Shown one piece after another: positions 43,216 to 51,755 of a DNA stretch of 64,000 bases. Origin of the DNA: Stenotrophomonas sp. NA06056 (GTDB lineage Bacteria > Pseudomonadota > Gammaproteobacteria > Xanthomonadales > Xanthomonadaceae); contig NZ_CP054931.1 in NCBI RefSeq assembly GCF_013364355.1, positions 1,426,001 through 1,490,000 of the forward strand, in the 5' to 3' direction. Position numbers and translations under genes: made by a program. The stretch's first letter is position 1. Every line of letters begins with the position of its first letter. Under the pieces are notes generated by a model, which saw only the letters and a program-made list of their open reading frames with translations, was not told the DNA's origin and did not search any database.

Positions 43216-44733
43216 GTGACATCGATCAAGCAGGAAGACCTCATCCAGTCCGTCGCCGACGCACTGCAGTACATCTCGTACTACCACCCGGTCGACTACA
43301 TCAAGAACCTCGCCGCCGCCTACGAGCGCGAGGAGTCGCCGGCAGCGAAGGAGGCGATCGCGCAGATCCTGATCAACTCGCGGATGTGCGCCGAAGGCCA
43401 CCGGCCGATCTGCCAGGACACCGGCATCGTCACCGTGTTCCTGGAAATCGGCATGGACGTGCGCTGGGATGACGCCACCATGGGTGTGGAGGACATGGCC
43501 AACGAGGGCATCCGTCGCGCCTACCTGTACCCGGACAACAAGCTGCGCGCCTCGGTGCTGGCCGATCCGGCCGGCAAGCGCATCAACACCAAGGACAACA
43601 CGCCGGGCGTGGTCAACGTCAAGGTGGTGCCGGGCAATACCGTCGAGGTGATCGTCGCCGCCAAGGGCGGTGGTTCGGAAGCCAAGACCAAGTTCGCCAT
43701 GCTCAACCCGTCCGACTCCATCGTCGACTGGGTGCTGAAGACCGTGCCGACCATGGGCGCCGGCTGGTGCCCGCCGGGCATGCTCGGCATCGGCATTGGT
43801 GGCACCGCCGAGAAGGCGATGCTGCTGGCCAAGGAAGCGCTGATGGAACCGATCGACATCACCGAGCTGCAGGCCCGTGGTGCATCCAACCGCATTGAAG
43901 AGCTGCGCCTGGAGCTGTACGAGAAGGTCAACGCGCTGGGTATCGGCGCGCAGGGCCTGGGTGGCCTGACCACCGTGCTCGACATCAAGATCAATGATTA
44001 CCCGACGCATGCTGCCAACCTGCCGGTGGCGATGATTCCGAACTGCGCCGCCACCCGCCATGCGCACTTCACCCTGGACGGCAGCGGCCCGGTGATGCTG
44101 GACCCGCCGTCGCTGGAAGACTGGCCGAAGCTGACTTACGACGCCTCCAAGGGCACCCGCGTGGATCTGGACACGGTCACCCCGGAAGACGTGGCCAACT
44201 GGAAGCCGGGCCAGACCCTGCTGCTCAACGGCAAGCTGCTGACCGGCCGCGACGCCGCGCACAAGCGCATGGTCGACATGCTCAACAAGGGCGAGGAACT
44301 GCCGGTCGACCTGAAGGGGCGCTTCATCTACTACGTCGGTCCGGTCGATCCGGTGCGCGACGAAGTGGTGGGGCCGGCTGGTCCGACCACCGCCACCCGT
44401 ATGGACAAGTTCACCGAACAGGTGCTGGCACAGACCGGCCTGCTGGGCATGGTCGGCAAGGCCGAGCGCGGCCCGGCGGCGATCGAAGCGATCAAGAAGC
44501 ACAAGTCGGCCTACCTGATGGCCGTCGGCGGTTCGGCCTACCTCGTGTCCAAGGCGATCAAGGCGGCCAAGGTCGTCGGCTTCGCCGACCTGGGCATGGA
44601 AGCGATCTACGAGTTCACCGTGGAAGACATGCCGGTGACCGTGGCCGTCGATTCCACCGGCGAGTCGGTGCACAAGACCGGCCCTCGCGAATGGCAGGCC
44701 CGCATCGGCAAGATTCCCGTCGTGGTGGAGTGA
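43216..44733 (+). CDS. Fumarate hydratase, class I
   Basis: This is a [4Fe-4S] enzyme of the TCA cycle that interconverts fumarate and malate. The 505-residue single-chain protein joins the alpha-type (about 1-290) and beta-type (about 300-505) parts as in E. coli FumA/FumB. Cluster Cys candidates are in HRPICQDTG near 75, AGWCPPGMLG near 188 and PNCAATRHAHFTLDGSG near 275; the catalytic region PVDPVRDEVVGPAGPTTATR is near 375. The GTG at 43216 gives the normal length. TAAAAT at 43169-43174 is a plausible -10 box. A terminator follows. Confidence 0.94.
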   Translation: MTSIKQEDLIQSVADALQYISYYHPVDYIKNLAAAYEREESPAAKEAIAQILINSRMCAEGHRPICQDTGIVTVFLEIGMDVRWDDATMGVEDMANEGIRRAYLYPDNKLRASVLADPAGKRINTKDNTPGVVNVKVVPGNTVEVIVAAKGGGSEAKTKFAMLNPSDSIVDWVLKTVPTMGAGWCPPGMLGIGIGGTAEKAMLLAKEALMEPIDITELQARGASNRIEELRLELYEKVNALGIGAQGLGGLTTVLDIKINDYPTHAANLPVAMIPNCAATRHAHFTLDGSGPVMLDPPSLEDWPKLTYDASKGTRVDLDTVTPEDVANWKPGQTLLLNGKLLTGRDAAHKRMVDMLNKGEELPVDLKGRFIYYVGPVDPVRDEVVGPAGPTTATRMDKFTEQVLAQTGLLGMVGKAERGPAAIEAIKKHKSAYLMAVGGSAYLVSKAIKAAKVVGFADLGMEAIYEFTVEDMPVTVAVDSTGESVHKTGPREWQARIGKIPVVVE

Positions 44734-44767
44734 TCGGCGCGGCATCATCCACGCCTGTCCGATGGCA

Positions 44768-44799
44768 GAACGGCGCCCTGGTGGCGCCGTTCTTCTTTT
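44768..44799 (+). terminator. Rho-independent terminator after fumarase
   Basis: A 10-bp stem GAACGGCGCC/GGCGCCGTTC with a CTGGT loop is followed by TTCTTTTA. Confidence 0.88.
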
Positions 44800-44954
44800 A
44801 ACGCCTGCAGTTGCGTTGCTTTGCTAGGGTGTGCGCATTGCCCGGGAAGGGGCAGTGTCCACGAGCCCATCAGATGCGCTGCCAGTTGCGGCGGACCGGT
44901 GGGCGAATCCCGTTCTTCCGGCAGTCTTCCGGTCCATTGAACAAGGAGTGTTTC

Positions 44955-45299
44955 GTGAATCTGGCTTGCAGCCTTTCCGTTGTCACGCTGCTGGTTCTGG
45001 CTGGCTGCAGTACATCGTCTTCGTCGTATGACAGTGGCGGTGGCTTCAGTGCCGGTGCCCAGTGCCAGATGCAGTGCCAGGCCAGCTACCGCAGCTGCAT
45101 GGCCCAGGACCAGGGGATCGGCAGCCGCCAGGCCAGCTGCGAGCAGCAGATGGCACCGGCGCCGGACAAGCGCTGCAGGGACATCGAGCATCCGGAACTT
45201 CGCCGCTCCTGCGAATTGAAAGCGCACGACTGCACGCTGCGGGCACCGATGATGGGCTGCGGCGAGCGTCGTGATACCTGCATGGGCACCTGCGGCTGA
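44955..45299 (+). CDS. Small Cys-rich lipoprotein
   Basis: The function is unknown. The 114-residue protein starts with GTG, with AAGGAGTG just upstream. A lipoprotein signal ends at LAGC (Cys near 18). The mature part has ten further Cys residues in paired patterns (AQCQMQCQASYRSCMAQ, SCEQQMA, CTLRAPMMGCGERRDTCMGTC), which implies a disulfide-knotted periplasmic domain. It sits alone between the fumarase terminator and a GST gene. Confidence 0.78.
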   Translation: MNLACSLSVVTLLVLAGCSTSSSSYDSGGGFSAGAQCQMQCQASYRSCMAQDQGIGSRQASCEQQMAPAPDKRCRDIEHPELRRSCELKAHDCTLRAPMMGCGERRDTCMGTCG

Positions 45300-45352
45300 C
45301 CGAACCGGCAACAGCGAGCATAATCAGCCGTTCCCCGCACAGGACCGGTCAT

Positions 45353-45988
45353 ATGCGCACCACCTTGTATGGTTCCACCAGCACCGCATCGCTGGTGGTG
45401 CACTGGCTGCTGATCGAGCTGGGTATCGAGCACGAACTGATCCTGTTGGATTTCGACCAGCGCGAGCACAAGTCGGCCGACTATCTGGCACTGAATCCAG
45501 CCGGCAGAGTGCCGACCTTGCTGATCGACGGCCAGGTGCTGACCGAGGCGGCCGCGATCGCGCTGTATCTGGCAGACCGTCATCCGCAGGCAGGACTGTT
45601 GCCTGCCGTTGGCACGCCCGCGCGTGGCGAGGCCTATCGCTGGATGTTCTGGTGCGCCAACACCGTGCAGCCCGCTTATCGCGCCTGGTTCTACGCGGAT
45701 GAGGTGGCGGGCGGCGAGTGCATCGACGGCGTGCGTGCGATGGCGCGACAGCAGCTGGAAGCGGCGTGGCAGCACGTTGCCACGCACCTGCAGGGCGGCG
45801 GTCCGTATCTGCTTGGCGATGTGCCCAGCGTGGTCGATTTCATGTTGGTGATGTTGATGCGCTGGTCACGCAACATGCCCACGCCCAGCGACCGCTGGCC
45901 GGCGTTGAAGGCCTATGCGGACCGCCTGAAGGCGCGCCCCGCGTTTGCCGAGGTCTATCGCCGCGAAGGCATCACCGACTGGCGGTAA
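45353..45988 (+). CDS. Glutathione S-transferase family protein
   Basis: The 211-residue protein has a thioredoxin-like N-terminal domain (TTLYGSTSTASLVVHWLLIE, with the glutathione-binding GRVPTLLIDGQVLTEAAAI near residue 51) and an all-alpha C-terminal domain with the capping motif GPYLLGDVPSVVDFMLV near 148. The Ser in STAS near residue 10 fits a beta- or theta-like class. The substrate is unknown. Confidence 0.9.
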   Translation: MRTTLYGSTSTASLVVHWLLIELGIEHELILLDFDQREHKSADYLALNPAGRVPTLLIDGQVLTEAAAIALYLADRHPQAGLLPAVGTPARGEAYRWMFWCANTVQPAYRAWFYADEVAGGECIDGVRAMARQQLEAAWQHVATHLQGGGPYLLGDVPSVVDFMLVMLMRWSRNMPTPSDRWPALKAYADRLKARPAFAEVYRREGITDWR

Positions 45989-45996
45989 CGCGTTCT

Positions 45997-46068
45997 GTAG
46001 AGCCGGGCCATGCTCGCCTGCATCCACGGGTAGCACGCGAACCGCAGCCGAGCATGGCTCGGCTCCAC
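45997..46068. repeat. Inverted pair of SMAG-type palindromes
   Basis: The plus unit begins GTAGAGCCGGGCCATGCTCG at 45997. The partner at 46045-46068 ends GGCTCGGCTCCAC, one base off the usual CTAC. The pair separates convergent GST and arsC genes. Confidence 0.8.
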
Positions 46069-46081
46069 AACGTGGGGCGGG

Positions 46082-46423
46082 TTACAGGATCTCCAGCACC
46101 GTTTCCGGTGGTCGGCACAGGCGGGTGCCCTTGGCGGTGCGTACCACCGGGCGGTTGATCAGCCGTGGGTGGCTGGCCATGGCGGCCAGCAGGGCGTCGT
46201 CGTCGGCTCCCCGAAGTTCCAGTGCGGCGAATTCGGGTTCCTTGCTGCGCACCAGTTCGGTCGCTGCCAGGCCGGATTCCGCCAGCACCTGGCGCAGCGT
46301 GGCCACGTCGGGCGGGCTGCCCAGGTACTCGATCACCACCGGTTCGAAACCCGCGTCGCGGATCAGCTTCAGCGCCCCGCGCGAGTTGCTGCACGCGGGG
46401 TTGTGCCAGATCGTGACATCCAT
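46082..46423 (-). CDS. arsC: Arsenate reductase (glutaredoxin type) ArsC
   Basis: This reduces arsenate to arsenite with glutathione and glutaredoxin. The 113-residue protein has the catalytic Cys in HNPACSNSRGAL near residue 11 and the arginine-bearing LINRPVV near 85-95 that binds the oxyanion, as in the E. coli plasmid-type ArsC. ArsB, ArsR and similar genes are absent, so a role in arsenic resistance is not certain. The ATG at 46423 overlaps the pldA stop in a TGATG context. Confidence 0.9.
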   Translation of the reverse strand: MDVTIWHNPACSNSRGALKLIRDAGFEPVVIEYLGSPPDVATLRQVLAESGLAATELVRSKEPEFAALELRGADDDALLAAMASHPRLINRPVVRTAKGTRLCRPPETVLEIL

Positions 46424-47577
46424 CAGAACCATTCCAGCAGGGACACGCCCACGCCGACGTAGGTCGCCTTGTGGTTGTAGTCGATCAGGCTCTCGCCATA
46501 GCCGTCGAAGATCTGCACATGGCCGCGCAGCAGGTTGCTGATCGGGAAGCCGTAATCCAGCTGAAGGGCGCCGTGCGAGCGGTCACCGGTGCGCAGCGAA
46601 TGACGCGCCATCAACGAGACCTCGTGACCCTTGTGGTTCCAGGTCAGGGTTGCGTCGCCGCGGCCCATGTAGTCCTCGATGTCCGGATTGTTGTCGTCGC
46701 TGCGGGTCTCGGGAATGCGGTACCAGGGGCGCAGCACCAGTGCCCAGTTCTCGCGGTCCAGGCCGACATTGAGCATCACCCGGTTCCAGCTGCGCGACAG
46801 CGGGTCGGCACGACCGTTGGACTGGTGGTTCAGCGCAATGCCGGTCATCCGACCGCGCCAGCCACCGATCGAGTAGCCGTTGCGGAACACCATCATCACT
46901 TCCGGCTCGTAGTTGGTCTCGCGGAACGGGCGCGAGTCCTCGCCGTTGTAGGCCTGCCAGCGCGAGCTCTGGGTATATCCCGCCCAGATGTCGCCGTTGT
47001 CGCCGAACAGGTTCTCGGCGATCTTGGTCTTGAAGCTGATCTGGAACTTCAGCTCGGCGCTGTCCAGCACCTGCGGGGTGGTCACGCTGTTGGCCGGGTT
47101 CGGCGAGTGCGGCATGGTGTTGCGATCGCTGGTCCAGAAGGCCGGCAGCAGGTACACCGGCTTGTACGCACGCAGCTGGAACGGACCCAGCTTGGAGTCC
47201 TCGGCCAGTTCCCAGCGGCTGTCCAGCAGCGAACCACGGCCGGCATTGGCAAGGGCGCTGTCCGGCGCTTCTGAACGGAACAGATCACTGACGCGCTCGC
47301 GCAGTTTTTCCTCGCCCTGGCTTACCCGCGTGGTGTCGCGCTGCTCGCGGCGCGCCTGCGCGGCGGCTTCGGCGGCCGCATCAGCTTCGGCGGTGGCCTG
47401 CGGCGTGCGGCCGAACTGGCGGTCATAGCAGGCCAGACGTGCCGCATCGGTCGTGATGGCCGCACAGGCAGCCGGCGAAGCCTCGGCGCTGGGCGCGAAT
47501 TCCTGGGCCGCCAGTGGCGCGCTGGCCAGGGCCAACGCCAACGGTGCAAGGCGGGGGAACAACGGAGAGAGGGTCAT
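46423..47577 (-). CDS. pldA: Outer-membrane phospholipase A
   Basis: This dimeric, calcium-dependent outer-membrane enzyme hydrolyses phospholipids that reach the outer leaflet. The 384-residue protein has a signal peptide (to about residue 24) and an N-terminal extension of about 90 residues rich in Ala, Glu and Arg, with a CYDRQFGR motif. Then comes a 12-stranded barrel with the catalytic NHQSNGRADPLSRSWNR near residue 237 (His and Ser). It ends with an aromatic residue (LLEWF). The extension is longer than in E. coli PldA. It is co-transcribed with arsC. Confidence 0.92.
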   Translation of the reverse strand: MTLSPLFPRLAPLALALASAPLAAQEFAPSAEASPAACAAITTDAARLACYDRQFGRTPQATAEADAAAEAAAQARREQRDTTRVSQGEEKLRERVSDLFRSEAPDSALANAGRGSLLDSRWELAEDSKLGPFQLRAYKPVYLLPAFWTSDRNTMPHSPNPANSVTTPQVLDSAELKFQISFKTKIAENLFGDNGDIWAGYTQSSRWQAYNGEDSRPFRETNYEPEVMMVFRNGYSIGGWRGRMTGIALNHQSNGRADPLSRSWNRVMLNVGLDRENWALVLRPWYRIPETRSDDNNPDIEDYMGRGDATLTWNHKGHEVSLMARHSLRTGDRSHGALQLDYGFPISNLLRGHVQIFDGYGESLIDYNHKATYVGVGVSLLEWF

Positions 47578-47699
47578 TGCAGCAGGCCCTTCGAAATGAA
47601 TGCGGAAAGAGAGACAGTGTGGCGGCTGCATCCGGTAACGGCCAGCCCCACAGGTTTATGCCCGGCGTGTGCGTGCGCGCTGCGTGAAGGCTGCATGCC

Positions 47700-48185
47700 T
47701 CACAGGAACCAGGCGAAGGCGAACAGGCCCAGCATCGCGATCACCAGTGCCAGCTTCAGTGCCAGGCCGAGCAGGATGCCCAGCCACGTGGCCAGCCCGA
47801 CCTTGGTCGAGCGGCCGAGCTCGCGGGTATGCCAGTACTCGCCCAGCAGCGCGCCGAGCAAGGGCCCGGCGAACAATCCGATCGGCATGAAGAACAGGCC
47901 GACGATGCTGCCGATGAAGGTGCCCCAGAGTGCCTTGCGGCTGGCGCCCACGCGCTTTGCACCGACCACGGTCGCCAGCACGTCGACCAGCAGTGACAGC
48001 GCGGTCAGTACGCCGAGGATCAGCAGGGTGGGCCAGCCGACATGGACGAAGCCGTCTGCCCACGCAGCAAGCACCAGCCCGATGAACACCAGCGGGATGC
48101 CTGGCAGGGCCGGCAGGACGATGCCCGCGATGCCGATAAGGACAAAAATGACCGCTAGCAGATACAAGATGAATGAGAGGTCCAT
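47700..48185 (-). CDS. DUF456 family membrane protein
   Basis: A 161-residue inner-membrane protein with four or five predicted helices and a Gly-rich core (GIAGIVLPALPGIPLVFIGLVL near 17-38; GAKRVGASRKALWGTFIGSI near 74-93; GPLLGALLGEYW near 105). This is the DUF456 pattern; the function is unknown. The ATG at 48185 begins directly at the first helix; an upstream in-frame ATG at 48338 lies in the leader of the divergent cold-shock gene and is unlikely. Confidence 0.85.
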   Translation of the reverse strand: MDLSFILYLLAVIFVLIGIAGIVLPALPGIPLVFIGLVLAAWADGFVHVGWPTLLILGVLTALSLLVDVLATVVGAKRVGASRKALWGTFIGSIVGLFFMPIGLFAGPLLGALLGEYWHTRELGRSTKVGLATWLGILLGLALKLALVIAMLGLFAFAWFL

Positions 48186-48422
48186 GCTGCCCAGTATGGT
48201 TGTCTTTTTGGGGTTGACAGTGAAAGGTTTTTGCCAGTTGCTTTTTCGTTTTGGTCGGGTTAAGTTGCAGTCGCTGAGCTTGGCAAGGTCACCGTGGATC
48301 GTGGCCTGATGAAGCAAGATCGTTCCGATCCGCTGCATCGATGCACCTCGCTTCCCCCTTGCTTGTCAGCCGCCCAACAGGCGTATCCAACAACAAGTAG
48401 AGAGTCAAAGGGAGTTAGTGAG
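48186..48422. other. Divergent region and long leader of the cold-shock gene
   Basis: These 237 bp separate the DUF456 gene from the cold-shock gene. TTGACA at 48214-48219 could be a -35 box on the plus strand, though no good -10 is seen at normal spacing. The cold-shock message probably has a leader well over 100 nt, as is usual for cspA-like genes. Confidence 0.45.
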
Positions 48423-48632
48423 ATGGCTGATCGCGAGAACGGTACCGTGAAGTGGTTCAATGATGCCAAGGGCTTCGGCTTCATCAGCCGCCAGAATGGC
48501 GAGGACGTGTTCGTGCACTTCCGCGCCATCGAGACCCAGGGCTTCAAGAGCCTCAAGGAAGGCCAGGCCGTGAGCTTTGAAGTCGTGCAGGGCCAGAAGG
48601 GCCTGCAGGCCGACAAGGTCCAGCCGGCGTAA
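48423..48632 (+). CDS. Cold-shock domain protein (CspA family)
   Basis: This is a small single-stranded nucleic-acid chaperone of 69 residues with one cold-shock domain. RNP1 (KGFGFIS, near 17) and RNP2 (VFVHF, near 30) are complete, and the protein starts [21 protein letters not shown] lies 8 bp before the ATG. A strong terminator follows. Whether it responds to cold cannot be read from the sequence. Confidence 0.95.
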   Translation: MADRENGTVKWFNDAKGFGFISRQNGEDVFVHFRAIETQGFKSLKEGQAVSFEVVQGQKGLQADKVQPA

Positions 48633-48653
48633 TACCTGCCGCTTGCCGGCATG

Positions 48654-48683
48654 AAAAAGGCCCGCGCAAGCGGGCCTTTTTTT
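48654..48683 (+). terminator. Rho-independent terminator after the cold-shock gene
   Basis: The stem AAAAAGGCCCGC/GCGGGCCTTTTT (12 bp) has a GCAA tetraloop and ends in a T7 run. Confidence 0.93.
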
Positions 48684-48720
48684 GTTGCGCCGGTTCTGAT
48701 CGGCCGGGGCACGCTGCGGA

Positions 48721-49218
48721 TCAGCGCAGGATGACCTTGCCGTTGACCACGCGGACGTAGGTGTTTTCGCGGATGCCGCCGAGGTCGCGCTGGTTGACCA
48801 CGATGGTGCGGCCGTCATCCATGCGCACGCTGATGTCGTAGGTATCGCTGGTGACGTTCTTCTGGATCTGGTTGCCGGCCAGTGCACCACCCACGGCGCC
48901 GGCAGCGGCGGCGATGTTCTTGTTGCCGCGGCTGCCACCGGTGTGATCGGAGATCTCATGGCCGGCAACCGCGCCGACGATGCCGCCGAGGATCGCGCCG
49001 GTGGCCGAGGGCGCAGTACGGCCGGACTGCACGGTATTGATGCGGGTAACGATGCCGCAATCGGCGCAACGGCCTTGGTTGTAACCGGAATTGTTGCCGT
49101 AGCCGCCGTTGTTGTAGCCGCTGTTGTTGTAACCACCACCGCCATAGCCCGGCGAGGTGGCACAGCCGGCCAGGGCGAGGGTTGCGATGACACTGGCGGC
49201 GATGAGCTGGATCTTCAT
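48721..49218 (-). CDS. Outer-membrane lipoprotein with glycine-zipper 2TM domain (SlyB-like)
   Basis: The 165-residue lipoprotein has a signal ending at LAGC (Cys near 19) and a Gly/Asn/Tyr-rich linker of about 30 residues. It then has a CADC pair, and a glycine-zipper double membrane segment (GAILGGIVGAVAGHEI, then GAVGGALAGNQIQ, about 75-120). The end VRMDDGRTIVVNQRD forms a small beta domain. SlyB/PcpY-type proteins help keep the envelope intact. AGGAGA precedes the ATG at 49218. Confidence 0.88.
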   Translation of the reverse strand: MKIQLIAASVIATLALAGCATSPGYGGGGYNNSGYNNGGYGNNSGYNQGRCADCGIVTRINTVQSGRTAPSATGAILGGIVGAVAGHEISDHTGGSRGNKNIAAAAGAVGGALAGNQIQKNVTSDTYDISVRMDDGRTIVVNQRDLGGIRENTYVRVVNGKVILR

Positions 49219-49348
49219 GGGGCGTCTCCTGGCCGTGAAGGCGGGTGCGTTGGGTGGTACTGCGTCATGCAGCAGGGTGAGCGAATCCTCCTCTTTCCAA
49301 CGTGAACAAGGCGCCAATCACATCGCTCTTCGCCCACTCGAAGATGAA

Positions 49349-49783
49349 TCAGCGGAAGTCCTGGTGACAGGCCCGGCAATCGTTCTGCAGTGTCTGCACC
49401 TGCTGCGCCAACGCGGTGCAGTCGGCAGGAGGGACCGCCAACGCGGCATTGAGGTCGGCGCGGTACTGGCTGGCGTGCTGCTGGAACTGCCGGCTGTCCT
49501 TCAACCCGGGGAAGGCCAGGTCCAGGTCGTTGGACAGCAGGCGCAGCACCTGCAGGCGCGGGACGCTGTCGGCCAGGCTGCAGCGGTTCTGCTGCTGCGC
49601 CTGCTGCAGCAGATCCGCCTGCCGCTGCATCACCTGCATCAGACTGTCCGGGAACGGATCACGGCGCGCCTGTACAGCACGGCCGACCATCACCGTGGCA
49701 ATCAGGCCGATCAGCAGGCCCAAGCCGAGGACGAACAGATAGCGGTAGGCGGTGGACGGGCGGCGGGGTGGGCTGGCACTCAT
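49349..49783 (-). CDS. Membrane-anchored protein with C-terminal CxxCH haem site
   Basis: A 144-residue protein with an N-terminal membrane anchor (YLFVLGLGLLIGLIATVMVG, about 15-34) and a four-helix-like, Gln/Leu-rich periplasmic part. It ends CRACHQDFR, so a CxxCH haem c motif lies four residues from the end. This layout, a helical bundle with a C-terminal haem site, is like class II c-type cytochromes (c-prime and c-556). The other Cys residues (NRCSLADS, PADCTAL) could form a disulfide. The electron partner is unknown. Confidence 0.72.
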   Translation of the reverse strand: MSASPPRRPSTAYRYLFVLGLGLLIGLIATVMVGRAVQARRDPFPDSLMQVMQRQADLLQQAQQQNRCSLADSVPRLQVLRLLSNDLDLAFPGLKDSRQFQQHASQYRADLNAALAVPPADCTALAQQVQTLQNDCRACHQDFR

Positions 49784-49850
49784 GGCGGGCGCTCCGGGCA
49801 TGCAACGGTGGGTTCGGTGTTGGCGTGCAGTAGTCAGGGGATCTGCACGC

Positions 49851-49862
49851 TAAAATAGCCCG
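49851..49862 (+). promoter_or_regulatory. -10 element of an apparently leaderless tcdA promoter
   Basis: TAAAAT at 49851-49856 is followed by AGCCCG and then the tcdA ATG. The same layout (TAGAAT AGCCTG ATG) precedes nfuA. No Shine-Dalgarno sequence is present. Confidence 0.6.
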
Positions 49863-50690
49863 ATGAACGAACAGGTCAAACAACGCTTCGCCGGCATTGA
49901 ACGGCTGTATGGCGTCGGCGCGCTCGAGCGCCTGCAGGGCAGCCGTGTCGCCGTGGTCGGCATGGGCGGCGTCGGCTCGTGGGTGGTGGAGGCGCTGGCG
50001 CGCTCGGCGGTCGGCCATCTGGCCTTGATCGATGCCGACGACATCTGCGTGTCCAACACCAACCGCCAGCTGCCGGCGATGGAAGGGAACTACGGGCGCA
50101 ACAAGGCCGAGGCCATGGCCGAGCGCTGCCGGGCGATCAATCCGCAGATCGAGGTCGACGCCGTGCAGGCGTTCCTGACCCCGGCCAACATGGCCGAACT
50201 GCTGGACCGCAGTTTCGACCTGGTGATCGATGCCTGCGACAGCTTCCGGGTGAAGGTGGAAACCATCGCCTGGTGCCGCCGCCGCAAGCTGCCGTTGCTG
50301 ACCGTCGGCGCGGCCGGCGGCCGAACCGATCCCACCTTGGTGCGCATCCGCGATGTCTCGCGTACCGAGCATGACGCGATGCTGGCGCTGATCCGCAAGA
50401 AGCTGCGCAGCGAATTCAACTTCCCGAAGAATGCCAAGCGCTATTTCGGCGTGCCGGCGGTGTATTCGCTGGAGAACGTGAAGTATCCACAGGCCGACGG
50501 CAGCGTCTGTGGCCTGCGGCCTAACCTGGGTGCCGATGCGGCCCTGAAGCTGGATTGCGGCGCAGGCCTGGGTGCGGCCACCCACATCACCGGCGCGTTT
50601 GCGTTTGCCGCTGTGGGCAAGGCGCTGGAAATGCTGCTGGAGCCGAAGAAGGTGAAAGCCGAAGCGGTCGAGGCAGAGGCCGGGGTGTGA
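49863..50690 (+). CDS. tcdA: tRNA threonylcarbamoyladenosine dehydratase TcdA
   Basis: This ATP-dependent E1-like enzyme cyclises the t6A37 modification of tRNA to ct6A. The 275-residue protein has the nucleotide-binding VVGMGGVGSWVVEALARSAV near residue 31, the adenylation residues in NRQLPAMEGNYGRNKAEAMAER (about 67-88), and DLVIDACDSFRVK near 120. The Cys in DACDSF fits the family. A leaderless promoter is likely, as described for the upstream site. Confidence 0.93.
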   Translation: MNEQVKQRFAGIERLYGVGALERLQGSRVAVVGMGGVGSWVVEALARSAVGHLALIDADDICVSNTNRQLPAMEGNYGRNKAEAMAERCRAINPQIEVDAVQAFLTPANMAELLDRSFDLVIDACDSFRVKVETIAWCRRRKLPLLTVGAAGGRTDPTLVRIRDVSRTEHDAMLALIRKKLRSEFNFPKNAKRYFGVPAVYSLENVKYPQADGSVCGLRPNLGADAALKLDCGAGLGAATHITGAFAFAAVGKALEMLLEPKKVKAEAVEAEAGV

Positions 50691-50694
50691 TCGG

Positions 50695-50767
50695 GTAGTG
50701 CCGGCCGCTGGCCGGCATCTGTGCTGAATCAAAACTTCCGGGGTTGCCGGCCAGCGGCCGGCACTAC
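50695..50767. repeat. Inverted pair of SMAG-type palindromes
   Basis: GTAGTGCCGGCCGCTGGCCG at 50695 faces an inverted copy ending GCCGGCACTAC at 50767. It lies between convergent tcdA and tatD-type genes. Confidence 0.9.
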
Positions 50768-50769
50768 CG

Positions 50770-51543
50770 TTAGGGTGCGGGCAGGCTGAACAGTCGCCGC
50801 GCATTGTCCGTGGTGGCCTGCGCCACATCGACAACGTCCACTCCACGCAGCGAGGCGATGTGGCGCGCGATGACCGCCAGCCGCGCCGGCTCGTTGCGCT
50901 GGCCACGGATACCCGCGTCGGGCTGATCCGGCGCATCCGTCTCCAGCAGCAACTGTTGTAGTGGCATTTCGCGGACAAGCCGTTGCAGGCGTTGAGCACG
51001 GTCGTAGGTCAGGGGGCCGCCCAGGCCGAGCAGGAATCCCAGCCTGTGCAGCTGTGCGGCCTGCTCCGGGCTGCCGGAAAAGCTGTGCACCACCCCGCGC
51101 AGGGCACCGATGCGGCGGATTGCCGCGATCACCGCATCCACGGCACGGCGGGCATGCACGATCACCGGCAGATCGAACTCGCGCGCCAGCTTCAGCTGGC
51201 CGATGAAATACGCCTGCTGGGCCTCGGCATCAAGGCCCTCGACGAAGAAATCCAGCCCGCATTCGCCGATCGCGCAGGGCCGCTCCCGTTCGATCCACGC
51301 ACGCAGCTGCAGCAGGTGTTCAGGCCGGTGCTGGTCCAGGAACATCGGATGCAGGCCATAGGCAGGGTAGAGCCCCGTCGCCTGCTGGCAGACCAGGCGC
51401 AGCTTCGGCCAGCTGGCCGCAGTGACGGCTGGAACCACCTGCCACTGCACGCCGGCCGTGCGTGCACGGTCGATGACCGCCTCGCGGTCACCGTCGAATT
51501 CGCTGGCATCCAGATGGCAGTGGCTGTCGACCAGCAGCTTCAA
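50770..51543 (-). CDS. TatD-family metal-dependent hydrolase
   Basis: The 257-residue TIM-barrel metal hydrolase resembles TatD/YcfH deoxyribonucleases. It has the metal-binding VDSHCHLD at residues 5-12, AIGECGLDFF near 93, LPVIVHARRAVDAVI near 125, GVVHSFSGSPEQA near 148 and LLLETDAPDQPD near 200. The start is TTG at 51543, overlapping the TGA of the upstream DUF gene (TTGA). No ATG fits, because the frame upstream is antisense-like and has no family similarity. Confidence 0.9.
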   Translation of the reverse strand: MKLLVDSHCHLDASEFDGDREAVIDRARTAGVQWQVVPAVTAASWPKLRLVCQQATGLYPAYGLHPMFLDQHRPEHLLQLRAWIERERPCAIGECGLDFFVEGLDAEAQQAYFIGQLKLAREFDLPVIVHARRAVDAVIAAIRRIGALRGVVHSFSGSPEQAAQLHRLGFLLGLGGPLTYDRAQRLQRLVREMPLQQLLLETDAPDQPDAGIRGQRNEPARLAVIARHIASLRGVDVVDVAQATTDNARRLFSLPAP

Positions 51544-51755
51544 CGCTGCTCCAGAGGGGGAGGCGTGGTCGCGCCGCGGCTCTTCCAATTGGCCAGCAGC
51601 AGGGTGCCCAGGCCCAGCACCAGTTCGTCGACGAAAGGAATCGGATCGGGGATGAACAGGGTCAGCGCGAACAGGCCGGCGGTCAGCTTGAACAGGGTGG
51701 GGTAGCGCAGCCGGCGCGCCCATTGCAGGACCGGCAGCAGCATCGGGTTGGCCAT
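51540..51755 (-). CDS. Small membrane protein of unknown function
   Basis: A 71-residue protein with a basic N-terminus (LQWARRLRYPTLFKL) and one or two membrane segments (AGLFALTLFIPDPIPFVDEL, then VLGLGTLLLANW). The pattern of a helix, DPIPFVDE and a second helix resembles DUF1232/YkvA-like and DUF6116-type proteins. AGGAGGA lies 8 bp before the ATG. Its stop overlaps the TTG start of the tatD-type gene, so the two are translationally coupled. Confidence 0.8.
   Translation of the reverse strand: MANPMLLPVLQWARRLRYPTLFKLTAGLFALTLFIPDPIPFVDELVLGLGTLLLANWKSRGATTPPPLEQR

Noticed and set aside
46082..46423. An arsenic-resistance operon around arsC
   Set aside because: No arsR, arsB or arsH nearby; arsC is coupled to pldA, so only the single gene is called.
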